Of a DNA stretch of 64,000 bases, positions 26,786-35,267 are shown piece by piece; the first letter of the stretch is position 1, and every line of letters starts with the position of its first letter. The DNA is taken from assembly GCF_000011565.2 (NCBI RefSeq), contig NC_005861.2, positions 434,001 to 498,000 on the forward strand. The letters run 5' to 3'. Under the pieces are notes generated by a model. It worked only from the letters and a program-made list of their open reading frames with translations. It searched no databases and was not told the DNA's origin. The translations under genes were made by a program, and so were the position numbers. This stretch comes from Candidatus Protochlamydia amoebophila UWE25. GTDB taxonomy: Bacteria; Chlamydiota; Chlamydiia; Chlamydiales; Parachlamydiaceae.

Positions 26786-26896
26786 TAAATGAACAATTTT
26801 CAGTTTGTTGAACAAGGGATGGATAAAGTTAGTTATCTAGCTGGAACAAAAAGAAAATATATTTTTATTTATTACGGTTAAAAAATTCAAGTTAGT
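26786..26896. repeat. Partial third copy of the duplicated 5' flank
   Basis: The first ~110 bases of the flank (from AAATGAACAATTTTCAGTTTG) recur here at lower identity upstream of BTB-LRR copy 3, then similarity stops. This marks the outer edge of the tandem array. Confidence 0.65.
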
Positions 26897-26920
26897 ATGG
26901 GATGTTTGTTGAATAGAATT

Positions 26921-27016
26921 TCATCTGCTCGGGCCGGGTCCCCAGATTCAACGGGCCTTTTGAATCGTCGCCATTATTCCCACAAAATCTTTCTAAAGCT
27001 TAATTTTCATCTGCTC
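26921..27016. repeat. Direct repeat TCATCTGCTC enclosing a GC-richer insert
   Basis: TCATCTGCTC occurs at 26921-26930 and again at 27007-27016, the second covering the stop of the next gene. Between them lie 76 bases, GC-rich at first, with a small hairpin GATTCAA (26945-26951) / TTGAATC (26960-26966). It could be the scar of an insertion or a slipped duplication at the array edge. No gene seen. Confidence 0.45.
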
Positions 27017-27530
27017 ATTTTATTAGTTCCGAAGGATCAAATATTAATTTATTATGGTTCGGATCGATAAGGGATAATTTTGCTTGCTGCAGAAGAGAAG
27101 GGTAAGAAAAAATATTTGTAATAGCTTGATAATCTTTTTGTTGAGGATCGTACCAACCAAGTCTTTTTTCGTCTTGATTTGCCAATCCAATAAAACAAGC
27201 TTTAAGAAATTGATTATAACCTACGACTTGGCGCATAGCTTTATCTGTGAGAGGGACAGCTTTACATTCGATCAATAACAAAGGATAAAGAGGAAAAGAG
27301 GGATGAAGGTGAGGGGTGAGAATAACAAGGTCAGCCCTTCTTTTGGGAATTTGTTGAGGGGGAATATGACGCAGATGAGGCATTTGACTTAAAGTGACTT
27401 CTAGAGCCAAACTTCCTATCGGATAACCCAAATTCTGCGTCATATGACTGATTAACAATTGCCTAACTTTCTCTTCAGGTGTTTCTAAAATCCATTTCTT
27501 TCGAACAGAACAGAAAAGTTGATTAGGCAT
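27015..27530 (-). CDS. HsdR-N-like PD-(D/E)xK nuclease-fold protein
   Basis: Seen: 171 residues. After an N-terminal helical part (EEKVRQLLISHMTQNLGYP) comes a core RADLVIL ... LLLIECKAVPLTDKAMRQVVGYN, giving the PD-(D/E)xK pattern D-x(n)-ExK. This is the N-terminal fold of type I restriction HsdR subunits, but no helicase, HsdM or HsdS is nearby and the protein is only this domain. Inferred: a stand-alone nuclease-fold protein of unknown role, perhaps housekeeping. The start lies 8 nt after the hpf stop, so it is co-transcribed with hpf. Confidence 0.7.
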   Translation of the reverse strand: MPNQLFCSVRKKWILETPEEKVRQLLISHMTQNLGYPIGSLALEVTLSQMPHLRHIPPQQIPKRRADLVILTPHLHPSFPLYPLLLIECKAVPLTDKAMRQVVGYNQFLKACFIGLANQDEKRLGWYDPQQKDYQAITNIFSYPSLLQQAKLSLIDPNHNKLIFDPSELIK

Positions 27531-27538
27531 AGATCACA

Positions 27539-28174
27539 TTAGCTGTTTAAATCAATAATTCCATAGTGACCATCTTTACGTCTGTAAATCACTTTCAATT
27601 TTTGATCTTCTTCATTTTTGAAGATCAAAAACACATCTTGAGAAAGCTCCATTTTCATAATAGCTTCATCAAATGTCAAGGTTTTAAGAGGGCGTGTTTC
27701 TCGTTTGACAATTTCATGTCCGCCAACAATGTGGCCATTGGTGACAGAAGCAGAAAATTCACTTTCTTCCTCTTCCATTTCCTCTTCAGCACTAGGATTG
27801 CGAAGCACATTTACATTCATATCAATAATAGCTAAGCTTTTTGCGTGATGGTCTTGAATTTTTGATTTGTAACGACGAATTTGAGCTTCAAGTCTTGCAA
27901 TCGCTTTATCAATTGAAGCATACATATCAGGTGTTGCTGCTTGGCTTTGGATTTTTGTATGCCCTGCTTTTAAGATAATTTCTACTTTGTGGTCAATTTT
28001 TTGGATATCCATGATCACATTCACATCAATGATGCGATCCATGAATCGCTCAATCTTAGAAATTTTTTCCATGGCATAACTTTTCATGGAATCTGTAATT
28101 TCGACATGCCGACCTGTAATTTTAACATTATATTCAGTATCTACAAATTCTAAGGCTTTTGCTTTGCGATTCAT
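27539..28174 (-). CDS. hpf: Ribosome hibernation-promoting factor, long form
   Basis: Binds the decoding centre and dimerises idle 70S ribosomes. Seen: 211 residues; S30AE domain at about 15-115 (VKITGRHVEITDSMKSYAME), acidic linker (EEMEEEESE), C-terminal dimerisation domain from about 150 (KTLTFDEAIMKMELSQDVF, YRRKDGHYGIIDL). Long form, as in organisms without RMF. TGAGGTACGT precedes the ATG. A role in dormant elementary bodies is attractive but inferred. Confidence 0.93.
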   Translation of the reverse strand: MNRKAKALEFVDTEYNVKITGRHVEITDSMKSYAMEKISKIERFMDRIIDVNVIMDIQKIDHKVEIILKAGHTKIQSQAATPDMYASIDKAIARLEAQIRRYKSKIQDHHAKSLAIIDMNVNVLRNPSAEEEMEEEESEFSASVTNGHIVGGHEIVKRETRPLKTLTFDEAIMKMELSQDVFLIFKNEEDQKLKVIYRRKDGHYGIIDLNS

Positions 28175-28412
28175 ACGTACCTCAATGAGTTAACCTTGAC
28201 GTTTTAGTTTTGCAGTAGCTAAAGTAAGTTTTGGAAAGAAAGTTACCTATTATCCAAGTCTCACTAAAAAGGCAACGAATACTCAGCCTTTATGATTTTA
28301 TTATAACACTCTGATTTGTCGTTGCAAAGAGAAATTGATTCATACACGGTAGCTGTTTATTCTTTGGATTTTATGATAAAAAGTTTAAGAATTGATAGTC
28401 AATCTAACTTTT

Positions 28413-29489
28413 TTATTCTTTTAGTATCGGCAGAATAAAGGGTTTTTTACGTTTCAGCTCAAGGTTGCCTAACTGTCCACAAGCTGCCATAATTTTTTGT
28501 CCTTTAGTTTGCCTTAGAAGTGTATAAAATCCTTTTTCTCGAAGATAACTGGTAAAATTTTCAAGAGTGGATTGCTCAGGAGATTGAAATCGGTCACGAC
28601 TTTGGGGATTGTAGGGAATCAAATTAATTTTAACATTGAGTCCGGATAAAAAATTGGTTAATTGTTTAGCGTGCTCGATTGAATCATTTTGCTCCTTAAT
28701 GAGAACATAAGCAATTAAAACTTGTTTACTAGTTTGTTTACAAAAATCATAGATAGCTTGATAAAGCTCTTTTAAGGGATATTTTTTGTTAATAGGCATG
28801 AGCTTGTTACGCAACTCATCATTGGGAGCATTTAAAGAAACCGCTAAATTAGGGAGTGGGGTTGTTTCTTGCAATAATCGGTAAATTCCTTCTAAACAAC
28901 CACTCGTGGAAATAGTAATACGATTATTTCCCAAACCAAATCCATGGGAATCTGTTAAAATGCGAAATGCATGCATGACAGTATCATAATTATCAAAAGG
29001 TTCTCCCATTCCCATGAAAACAATATTTCTAACTGAAAAATGTAAACGGAATTTCGCAATGAAAAGTTGACTGAGAATTTCTTGGGTCGTTAAATTTCTC
29101 AAAAGACCCATTCGACCTGTTTCACAAAATGCACATCCCATTTGACATCCAATTTGTGAGGAAATGCATAGAGTCCCACCTGCTTGCATGGGAATTAATA
29201 CAGACTTGATATCTAAGTCATCTATAGTTTTAATTAAAAATTTTCCTGTTTGACCATCTGTCAAATTTTGTGAAATGGGTAAAAAAGAGAAATCGGTTAG
29301 AGAAAGAATATTTTGTAAAAGGGCTTGAGCATTTTTAAATGCTGGATTTAGTCCACTGATATTACCTCTGCGAAACCATTCTTGATAAACGAGTTTTGCG
29401 TGTTGAAAGCCTTTACCAAGTTCATGACTAATCGCGTTGGCATAGCTTTCAGAGGTATGCGATAAAATTGATATAGGAGGAATCTTCAC
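28413..29489 (-). CDS. rlmN: 23S rRNA (adenine2503-C2)/tRNA methyltransferase
   Basis: Radical-SAM enzyme that methylates A2503 of 23S rRNA and A37 of some tRNAs. Seen: radical SAM cluster motif CQMGCAFCETG (CxxxCxxC), MGMGEPFDN, SLNAPNDELR and the catalytic Cys in MAACGQLGNL. The open frame runs back into the neighbouring tRNA; a GTG at 29489, just outside the tRNA, is the first sensible start (358 residues), although no ribosome binding site is obvious. Promoter probably shared with, or upstream of, tRNA-Arg(TCG). Confidence 0.93.
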   Translation of the reverse strand: MKIPPISILSHTSESYANAISHELGKGFQHAKLVYQEWFRRGNISGLNPAFKNAQALLQNILSLTDFSFLPISQNLTDGQTGKFLIKTIDDLDIKSVLIPMQAGGTLCISSQIGCQMGCAFCETGRMGLLRNLTTQEILSQLFIAKFRLHFSVRNIVFMGMGEPFDNYDTVMHAFRILTDSHGFGLGNNRITISTSGCLEGIYRLLQETTPLPNLAVSLNAPNDELRNKLMPINKKYPLKELYQAIYDFCKQTSKQVLIAYVLIKEQNDSIEHAKQLTNFLSGLNVKINLIPYNPQSRDRFQSPEQSTLENFTSYLREKGFYTLLRQTKGQKIMAACGQLGNLELKRKKPFILPILKE

Positions 29490-29503
29490 GTTATGATGTA
29501 CTA

Positions 29504-29576
29504 TGCACCGAAGAGGGCTCGAACCTCTAACCACCCGGTTCGAAGCCGGGTACTCTATCCATTGAGCTATCGGTGC
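29504..29576 (-). tRNA. tRNA-Arg (anticodon TCG)
   Basis: Minus-strand cloverleaf of 73 nt: acceptor GCACCGA with TCGGTGC, D arm GCTC/GAGT, anticodon stem CCCGG/CCGGG around CTTCGAA (anticodon TCG, codon CGA), T stem AGAGG with GTTCGAGCC, discriminator A. CCA not encoded. It lies directly ahead of rlmN on the same strand. Confidence 0.95.
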
Positions 29577-29613
29577 GATAAGAATTAATGCATTTTAACA
29601 GCTAAGAGATTAG

Positions 29614-29642
29614 ACTATAGAATTTTGAAGATTATAAGTCAA
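29614..29642 (-). promoter_or_regulatory. Promoter for tRNA-Arg(TCG) and probably rlmN
   Basis: On the minus strand: TTGACT (29642-29637), 17-nt spacer, TATAGT (29619-29614). Located 37 nt before the tRNA 5' end, in the short region divergent from recO. Confidence 0.65.
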
Positions 29643-29656
29643 AAAGTATTGATATT

Positions 29657-30352
29657 ATGTTATCAGAATTTCAAACGGCTGAAGGTATTATTTTAAAAGT
29701 CATTCCTTTTCGTGATTATGATCAGATTTTAGCCATTTTTACTAAGGAAGCTGGCTTAATCAAAGTTTTATGCAAAAAGAGTCGAAATAAAAAAGGAGGG
29801 GCAAAGAGTCATTACACGCCTTTAACAAAGGTGGAATTGGTTTATAAAGAACAAAAAGGTGAAATTTTTAATTGTCATGAAATATCAATTTTAGATTTTT
29901 ACCGTCATTTACGGACCGAACTCAGTCATTTAAATGCTGCTTGTGACATCATACAGCTTCTTTACCAGACGCAATTAGTAGGAAAGCCTGCTCCTCGACT
30001 TTTTACTTTGACTGAAATTTATTTGAAAAAAATTCCCCAAACCCAATTTCCGGATATTTTAACCACAAGCTTCCGTTTAAAACTACTAAAGCATGAAGGA
30101 ATTTTAGCCCATCCTTTGGTCTGCAGTGTTTGCCTACAACCACTTCATCAAGAAGCTTTTTTTTTTCGAGGGGAAGTATTTTGTCGTTTACACTATCCTA
30201 TGGGAGCCAGCCATTTACGTGAAAACGAAATAAATGTATTATATCAATTATTGAATTGTAAAAATTATCAAGAATTAACTGAAATTACTCTTTTTTCTCA
30301 AACAAAAAACAAAATTGAGAGATATTGCAAAGAAACTATGCAAAAACAGTAA
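29657..30352 (+). CDS. recO: DNA repair protein RecO
   Basis: Recombination mediator that loads RecA with RecR on gapped DNA. Seen: N-terminal OB fold (QTAEGIILKVIPFRDYDQIL, IKVLCKKSRNKKGG), helical body, and a zinc-finger-like CSVC ... FCRLH. 231 residues, normal length. Followed after 51 nt by tRNA-Leu(GAG). From memory recO (CT470) and a DUF155 gene (CT472) are also neighbours in C. trachomatis. Confidence 0.9.
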   Translation: MLSEFQTAEGIILKVIPFRDYDQILAIFTKEAGLIKVLCKKSRNKKGGAKSHYTPLTKVELVYKEQKGEIFNCHEISILDFYRHLRTELSHLNAACDIIQLLYQTQLVGKPAPRLFTLTEIYLKKIPQTQFPDILTTSFRLKLLKHEGILAHPLVCSVCLQPLHQEAFFFRGEVFCRLHYPMGASHLRENEINVLYQLLNCKNYQELTEITLFSQTKNKIERYCKETMQKQ

Positions 30353-30359
30353 AATCTAT

Positions 30360-30388
30360 TTGCCTCTATAGCTTAAAAGTGTTAAAAT
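30360..30388 (+). promoter_or_regulatory. Promoter of tRNA-Leu(GAG)
   Basis: TTGCCT (30360-30365), 17-nt spacer, TAAAAT (30383-30388), ending 15 nt before the tRNA 5' end. Confidence 0.65.
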
Positions 30389-30403
30389 TTTTTTCTTATC
30401 TAT

Positions 30404-30487
30404 GCGAAGGTGGCGGAATTGGTATACGCGCTACTTTGAGGTGGTAGTGAGGGTTTCCTCGTAGGGGTTCAAGTCCCCTCTTTCGCA
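30404..30487 (+). tRNA. tRNA-Leu (anticodon GAG)
   Basis: Class II tRNA of 84 nt: acceptor GCGAAGG/CTTTCGC (one G-T pair), anticodon stem CTACT/GGTAG around TTGAGGT (anticodon GAG, codons CTC/CTT), long variable arm, T loop GTTCAAGTC, discriminator A. CCA not encoded. Confidence 0.94.
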
Positions 30488-30613
30488 ACTTTTCAACTAA
30501 AACTCTGTTTTTTTTATTCATTCAAAGCAATTAGTCTTTGGTACTGCATCATTAAGATGTTTATCGATCAATTATGAAAGCTTTTGCTAAATGGCATAAA
30601 ATATAAATAACTA

Positions 30614-31414
30614 ATGGCATATATGGATTGTCTCGCTTATTGCACAGCATCTTCCTATCAAATTAAACCCTTATTTGAAAGTTTAAAACACCAAGGAGCT
30701 ACTCTTTATCGTGATGTAGTTCATCTTCCCATACCAGGAATTTCGATCGGGGATATATTTTATTTTTCTTATGGGGCTACTGTTTGTTGGGGGGTAACTC
30801 CAGATCAATGTCAACAATTTTTAGATCAAGCTAAAGCTTATGAAGAGCAGCCATTAATTCCGGAGGAAATGGATATTGATGAATTTACTTTTACATTTGG
30901 AGACGTTCCAAAAATTATTGAAGATGAAATTATTCTTCCTAATCGAGATGTTTTAAATCGCTTGGCCATTTCTCACGGATTAGCCCAATCTGTTAAGTTA
31001 GGGACTTTCGAGCATGCAATTCGTCGCACATTTCAATTCACTAAGCGAATTCCTCAAGATTTGGCGAAGCAGGGAAAAATTCCTCTTTCAAGAAAAGAAA
31101 TTAGAAAGAAGATGGGGGCATTATTTATAGAGCGTAACTCCATCAACTTACATCTAGATATTTTGGATACACCAGAATTTTTTTGGGAATATTCTGAGTT
31201 AGAACCGCTTTACGCAATGACAAATAATTATCTAGATATTGATACAAGAGTGGAAGTCTTAAATCAAAGATTAGATGTCATGCATGAATTGTTTGAAATG
31301 CTCGGAAACGAACTTAATCATCAGCATTCTAGCCGATTAGAATGGACAATTATTTGTTTAATTGTGATTGAAGTTTTTCTATCTATATGGCGAGATGTAT
31401 TTCATTTTATTTAG
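30614..31414 (+). CDS. DUF155 / RMND1-family (YagE) membrane protein
   Basis: Seen: 266 residues with the DUF155 pattern: DIFYFSYGATVCWGV near residue 45, HGLAQSVKLGTFEHAI, LFIERNSINLHLDILDTPEF and FFWEYSELEPLY, followed by NYLDIDTRVEVLNQRLDVM and a C-terminal transmembrane helix (WTIICLIVIEVFLSIW). This is the same architecture as yeast Sif2/Rmd1 and human mitochondrial RMND1, which anchor mitoribosomes to the inner membrane. Inferred: a tail-anchored inner-membrane protein; bacterial function unknown. Start ATG without a clear ribosome binding site. Confidence 0.85.
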   Translation: MAYMDCLAYCTASSYQIKPLFESLKHQGATLYRDVVHLPIPGISIGDIFYFSYGATVCWGVTPDQCQQFLDQAKAYEEQPLIPEEMDIDEFTFTFGDVPKIIEDEIILPNRDVLNRLAISHGLAQSVKLGTFEHAIRRTFQFTKRIPQDLAKQGKIPLSRKEIRKKMGALFIERNSINLHLDILDTPEFFWEYSELEPLYAMTNNYLDIDTRVEVLNQRLDVMHELFEMLGNELNHQHSSRLEWTIICLIVIEVFLSIWRDVFHFI

Positions 31415-31572
31415 GGCATTTTCGCAGAAAAAGTGAGAAAAATACGACTATAAAAATTAATTAATGAAGAGAGGCGATCCTTAATTCGTCAAATACTCCT
31501 CGAACGGGTAACACTAGAATGTGTTTGCCGCATTTCAATGTTAGCATGCCGTAGTTTCTACAATTTATTCAT

Positions 31573-32053
31573 GAAATCATTGAGAAAATTCCTAAAAAGT
31601 TTGAGTGCAATTGTAACAAGTACAGAGGTAGGTGATTCAAGACGCTGCTATCAAGTTAGATGAGCAATGGGGAGCTATGGGGGAATAAGGATAATCAACA
31701 ATGGCTGTGGTTTGTTTTCAATCTGCTATGAGGCAAGTTTTAGGCATGCGCAACGAGAAGTAAACGCGAAAAGCTGCGGGAATGTCTGATGAGAAAATTG
31801 CCAGAAAACTCAAAAAACTGTCTTTTATACACATGAATTCTCAATGTGGCGAAGTCATTCTTTAGACGCAGTACCGACTTAATTGGAAAAGAAGCGGGAA
31901 AAGTAAGCTCTATTGAAAGATTCAATTATATCTTTAGACAAAAATGCTTTCTCAAGCAGTGAGAAAATATTTTCTTTTTTGAAGAAGTTAATTAACCCTA
32001 TTAGTATAATCAACTATTTTATTTGCGACTACAATCGGCGTTGAGCATTATAA
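31573..32053 (+). pseudogene. IS1-like transposase remnant
   Basis: Broken plus-strand reading frames together give an IS1-type transposase C-terminal half: LRKFLKSLSAIVT, IKLDEQWGAMG, then NQQWLWFVFN, RNEK, PENSKNCLLYT, EFSMWRS, SSIERFNYIFRQKCF and KKLINPISIINYFICDYNRR. Several frameshifts and stops separate these pieces, and the N-terminal zinc-finger part is missing. Known: LDEQW, QQWLW and the C-terminal RTRLKRL-like region are IS1 hallmarks. The rest of the gap 31415-32254 holds nothing recognisable. Confidence 0.7.
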
Positions 32054-32254
32054 GTTAGGACTACCAGAATAGGGATAAAACTTAATCAACAATTGACTTT
32101 GTTCTTAAAATTCTAAATTTAATAAAGAGTTGTCTAAGCATTTTAGATTAAAATTTATATAGCGATTTAATTGTAATCTTATAGGTTGGACAACTATTTA
32201 AAGGACTTACTTACGCTCTGTCTCTTGTACAGGCGTAGTTACTAATATCCCATT

Positions 32255-33232
32255 TTATTCTGGGAATTCTACATCCATAATAAGATTTAAAACTTCTTTT
32301 TTGCTATCAACCCGTCTAATTGCTTCTGCGATAATTCGATTCATGAAGCTTTCTTTAGAAGTTGGAACTTTTTCGCCTGATGATCCGATTTGAGAATAAC
32401 CTAAAAGTTTATTACCAACTTTTACTTCACTAACTCTAACCTTTAAGTACGAATCAATCACATTAATACTTTCTTCTATGGTGCAAATAATTTCATATAC
32501 ACCTTTGGTAACATGGTTAACTTTAAATATTGTCTCGGTCACTTCATCCTTAGGATTTGTAGTGCTTCTGCCTACTACCTGGAGCAAACAGCCTTCGGTC
32601 GTAGGGGTTGCGTCTGGAAATTCAGCGAAAACCCACAAATGTTTCCAGTCCTTCCAAAGTTCGTTGACAACATTAGCTAATTGTTGGTTTCTAACGATGT
32701 TTGCATGGTCTTGTTTTAATTCTTCTTGCCACTCGTCAGCGAAAGTCATATAATCAAATCGAACTTGATCTATTTTTTTATCCAATTCTTCTTCAAACTT
32801 GCCTGGAAAAATTTCCGCTGTAAGTTCTTGGGTTGCAATTAATGACAGACGTTTTTGAGCCATGTTATAAACTTTTTTTACATTATTCGTAGTTTTTTCA
32901 ACAAAAAAAACTTCTTCTTTTGAAAGTTTTTTAAGGTCTAAACGTCCGATTGCAGTTAGGTGACGTTGCCACGATTTTGCCTCGCGTACATAAACTAAGG
33001 CAGAAAAATTGTGCCGGCTATGATCTAGTACATCTATCGTCGATCCAGTAATCATACTGTTGTTATATTTTTCTAACCAAGCCTTGACAATTTGATGTAT
33101 TACTGACAATAGTTGTTCACTTAAAAAAGTAGCTTGGTGTTTAATTTTTTCGTCTTGGCGTTTAATTTTTTCATATTCACTTTCAGTGTACCAACTATAA
33201 AAGCCATTTAAAGCATCGTGAATAATTTGCAT
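32255..33232 (-). CDS. Protein of unknown function, helical N-terminus
   Basis: Not recognised. 325 residues. Residues 1-190 are strongly helical and charged, with possible coiled-coil (EYEKIKRQDEKIKHQ, KKLSKEEVFFVEKTTNN, ELDKKIDQVRF); 190-325 look beta-rich with GCLLQVVGRS and VIDSYLKVRVSEVKVG. No signal peptide or membrane segment. AGGAAATAGTT precedes the ATG, so it is likely expressed. It lies between the IS1 remnant and murJ, an accessory position. Could be a lineage-specific effector or a phage-type remnant; no direct support for either. Confidence 0.6.
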   Translation of the reverse strand: MQIIHDALNGFYSWYTESEYEKIKRQDEKIKHQATFLSEQLLSVIHQIVKAWLEKYNNSMITGSTIDVLDHSRHNFSALVYVREAKSWQRHLTAIGRLDLKKLSKEEVFFVEKTTNNVKKVYNMAQKRLSLIATQELTAEIFPGKFEEELDKKIDQVRFDYMTFADEWQEELKQDHANIVRNQQLANVVNELWKDWKHLWVFAEFPDATPTTEGCLLQVVGRSTTNPKDEVTETIFKVNHVTKGVYEIICTIEESINVIDSYLKVRVSEVKVGNKLLGYSQIGSSGEKVPTSKESFMNRIIAEAIRRVDSKKEVLNLIMDVEFPE

Positions 33233-33370
33233 AACTATTTCCTATATTAATTAAAAGACATTTTATGTTTCAAAAAACATAAAGTCAAAATTTTAAAAAA
33301 ACAATTAATTTAATTTCCTAATTACAAACAACACCTGTTGTCAAATTAAATGTATTTATAGCTTCAATTC

Positions 33371-34978
33371 TTAAGTTTTTAACATAAAATTAGGCCCCGA
33401 CGAGTGAAATTTTAAAGAAACACCGAATAAACAGCAACTAGATATCCAAAAAAAAATAAAAATACTTAGTTGAATAATTAATTCGATGAGTTGTTGGCTA
33501 AACGAAATTAGGAAAATATTTGAATTCAAAACATTTAAAATTGTAGATTGATGAAAAAAATATTTACTCGCTTCTGTTCCTATAAAGGCAATGAAGGTTA
33601 TGAAAAATATTTTTAGAAAAATTGGATTAGTTTTAAAAATCAGCCAACTTTTTTCTTTGTTGTTAAGAAAAATTCCAAGAAAAAATACATTCACCCATGC
33701 ACTTAAACTCGTAGCAACGGCAACGCTCGTTGCTCCCCATCCAAAAAAAATAATAAACATATAGTTCAAAGAAAAATTTAAAATCATATTTAAAATGGAG
33801 GCGATAGCTGGGAGTCGATAATTATTTTGCGCGTAACATGCGGGCGCAAGTAATAGAATTAAGGTGCTTGGTAATAAACCTATTCCATAGCCCCACAAAC
33901 ATTTTGTCGTGCCAATCACAGAAGAAGCATGGAAATTGCCGTGACCAAAAATAAGATTCACACTTGAATACCCTAGCACGAAAAGTGCAGCAGTAAAGGG
34001 AATCATAATTGTACATGTATAAAGAACTGCATCATTTAAAAATTGATAATAAAGAGCCCAATTTTGTGCTTTTAGTGCACGTGTCAAAGGGGGTAAAAGA
34101 GCTCCTGCGATAGCGATACCAAAAAGTGCTAAGGGAAGTTGCTGAATTCTAATTGCATACCAAAGGAAGGCGGGCCCTTCTAATTCAGCGTACCTTCCAA
34201 ATATGGCGTCGATTGCTGCATTGATTTGAGAAGCCATTACTCCAACCATTCCAAGTAAAAAAGGTTTTCCAAGTTTGATAACATCTGTAGAAAAAAAACT
34301 TTTTCTAAGTTCTGCCCAAAGAGGTGTTGATAAATTTTTTTTGAGAATAGAAAATGTTTGGGGAATTGTGACAAGCCACTGAGAAAGGCAGGCTATAATG
34401 ACTGCAAGAGCTAGCCAAGAAATAGCTTCTGGAATTTTGTAGGATTTTAAAATCCACACAGCTGCAATCCACGCACAATTAAAAGCTAAAGGTGCAACAG
34501 CAGGGGTAAAGTAGATTTTTTCGCATTGTAGCAAAGATGCATTTAATCCAAATAAACAAATGAATAATAGACTAGGAAGCATTAATAATGTCAGGCTCAG
34601 AATTTCTTTTGTGTCATTTGTTGGATTTCCCCATGTTAAAAAAGCCCCTATTCCTAAAGAAAGAGACAAAACAAAAAAAACTAAAAAAAGCGTTAAAGAA
34701 ATTACTAAATCTCTAAAAAAGCGAAATGCACGTTCCGTATCACTATGACGAATTGATTCAAATTCGGGAATAAAAGCAGATTGTAAAGAGCCTTCTCCAA
34801 ATAGGCGACGACATAAATGAGCCAAACGGTAAGCTACCATGAATGATGCAATAGAAGCTTCTGTTCCAAAGGCATAAGCCATACTGATATCGCGTACCAT
34901 ACCAGATAAACGACTTAATAAAGTTCCTGAAAAAAAACGTTTAGCTGATTGAAAAATTGTATGAGTAGAATCAGTCAT
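33371..34978 (-). CDS. murJ: Lipid II flippase MurJ (MviN)
   Basis: Moves lipid II across the inner membrane for peptidoglycan synthesis. Seen: 535 residues, about 14 hydrophobic segments, and the MATE/MOP-type signature near the N-terminus: GTLLSRLSGMVRDISMAYAF, then RRLFGEGSLQSAFIPEF. Chlamydiae keep a peptidoglycan pathway for division, so a functional flippase is expected. Divergent from nfo; from memory murJ and nfo are also neighbours in C. trachomatis (CT624/CT625). Confidence 0.95.
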   Translation of the reverse strand: MTDSTHTIFQSAKRFFSGTLLSRLSGMVRDISMAYAFGTEASIASFMVAYRLAHLCRRLFGEGSLQSAFIPEFESIRHSDTERAFRFFRDLVISLTLFLVFFVLSLSLGIGAFLTWGNPTNDTKEILSLTLLMLPSLLFICLFGLNASLLQCEKIYFTPAVAPLAFNCAWIAAVWILKSYKIPEAISWLALAVIIACLSQWLVTIPQTFSILKKNLSTPLWAELRKSFFSTDVIKLGKPFLLGMVGVMASQINAAIDAIFGRYAELEGPAFLWYAIRIQQLPLALFGIAIAGALLPPLTRALKAQNWALYYQFLNDAVLYTCTIMIPFTAALFVLGYSSVNLIFGHGNFHASSVIGTTKCLWGYGIGLLPSTLILLLAPACYAQNNYRLPAIASILNMILNFSLNYMFIIFFGWGATSVAVATSLSAWVNVFFLGIFLNNKEKSWLIFKTNPIFLKIFFITFIAFIGTEASKYFFHQSTILNVLNSNIFLISFSQQLIELIIQLSIFIFFWISSCCLFGVSLKFHSSGPNFMLKT

Positions 34979-35267
34979 TAGTGTTCTTTATAAATTTTTT
35001 ATATTTCATAGAAAATGGGTTAGAAATGAGTATAAATTATTTAAGTTGAAGATCTTCATGTTGAGAACAGTGTAAATTATCATGAAATAAAGTGGACTGC
35101 AATCTTTAATTATTAGAATTCAAGTAAGAGTTAAAAAGAGGCGGTTCCTTTTCTTGTCAAGAACACTTTACCTTGTTAAGATCTCAGCTTTATGTATTAC
35201 AGGTTCAAAAACAGCAAGCTCCTTTGATAGGAGATTAGCCTTCAATGTTACCATTATAAGGAATCTT

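Noticed and set aside
27015-27530. Part of a restriction-modification defence island
   Set aside because: No methyltransferase, specificity subunit or helicase nearby; neighbours are housekeeping genes.
29490-29534. N-terminal extension of rlmN into tRNA-Arg(TCG)
   Set aside because: Coding through the tRNA 3' half is not credible; GTG at 29489 is just outside.
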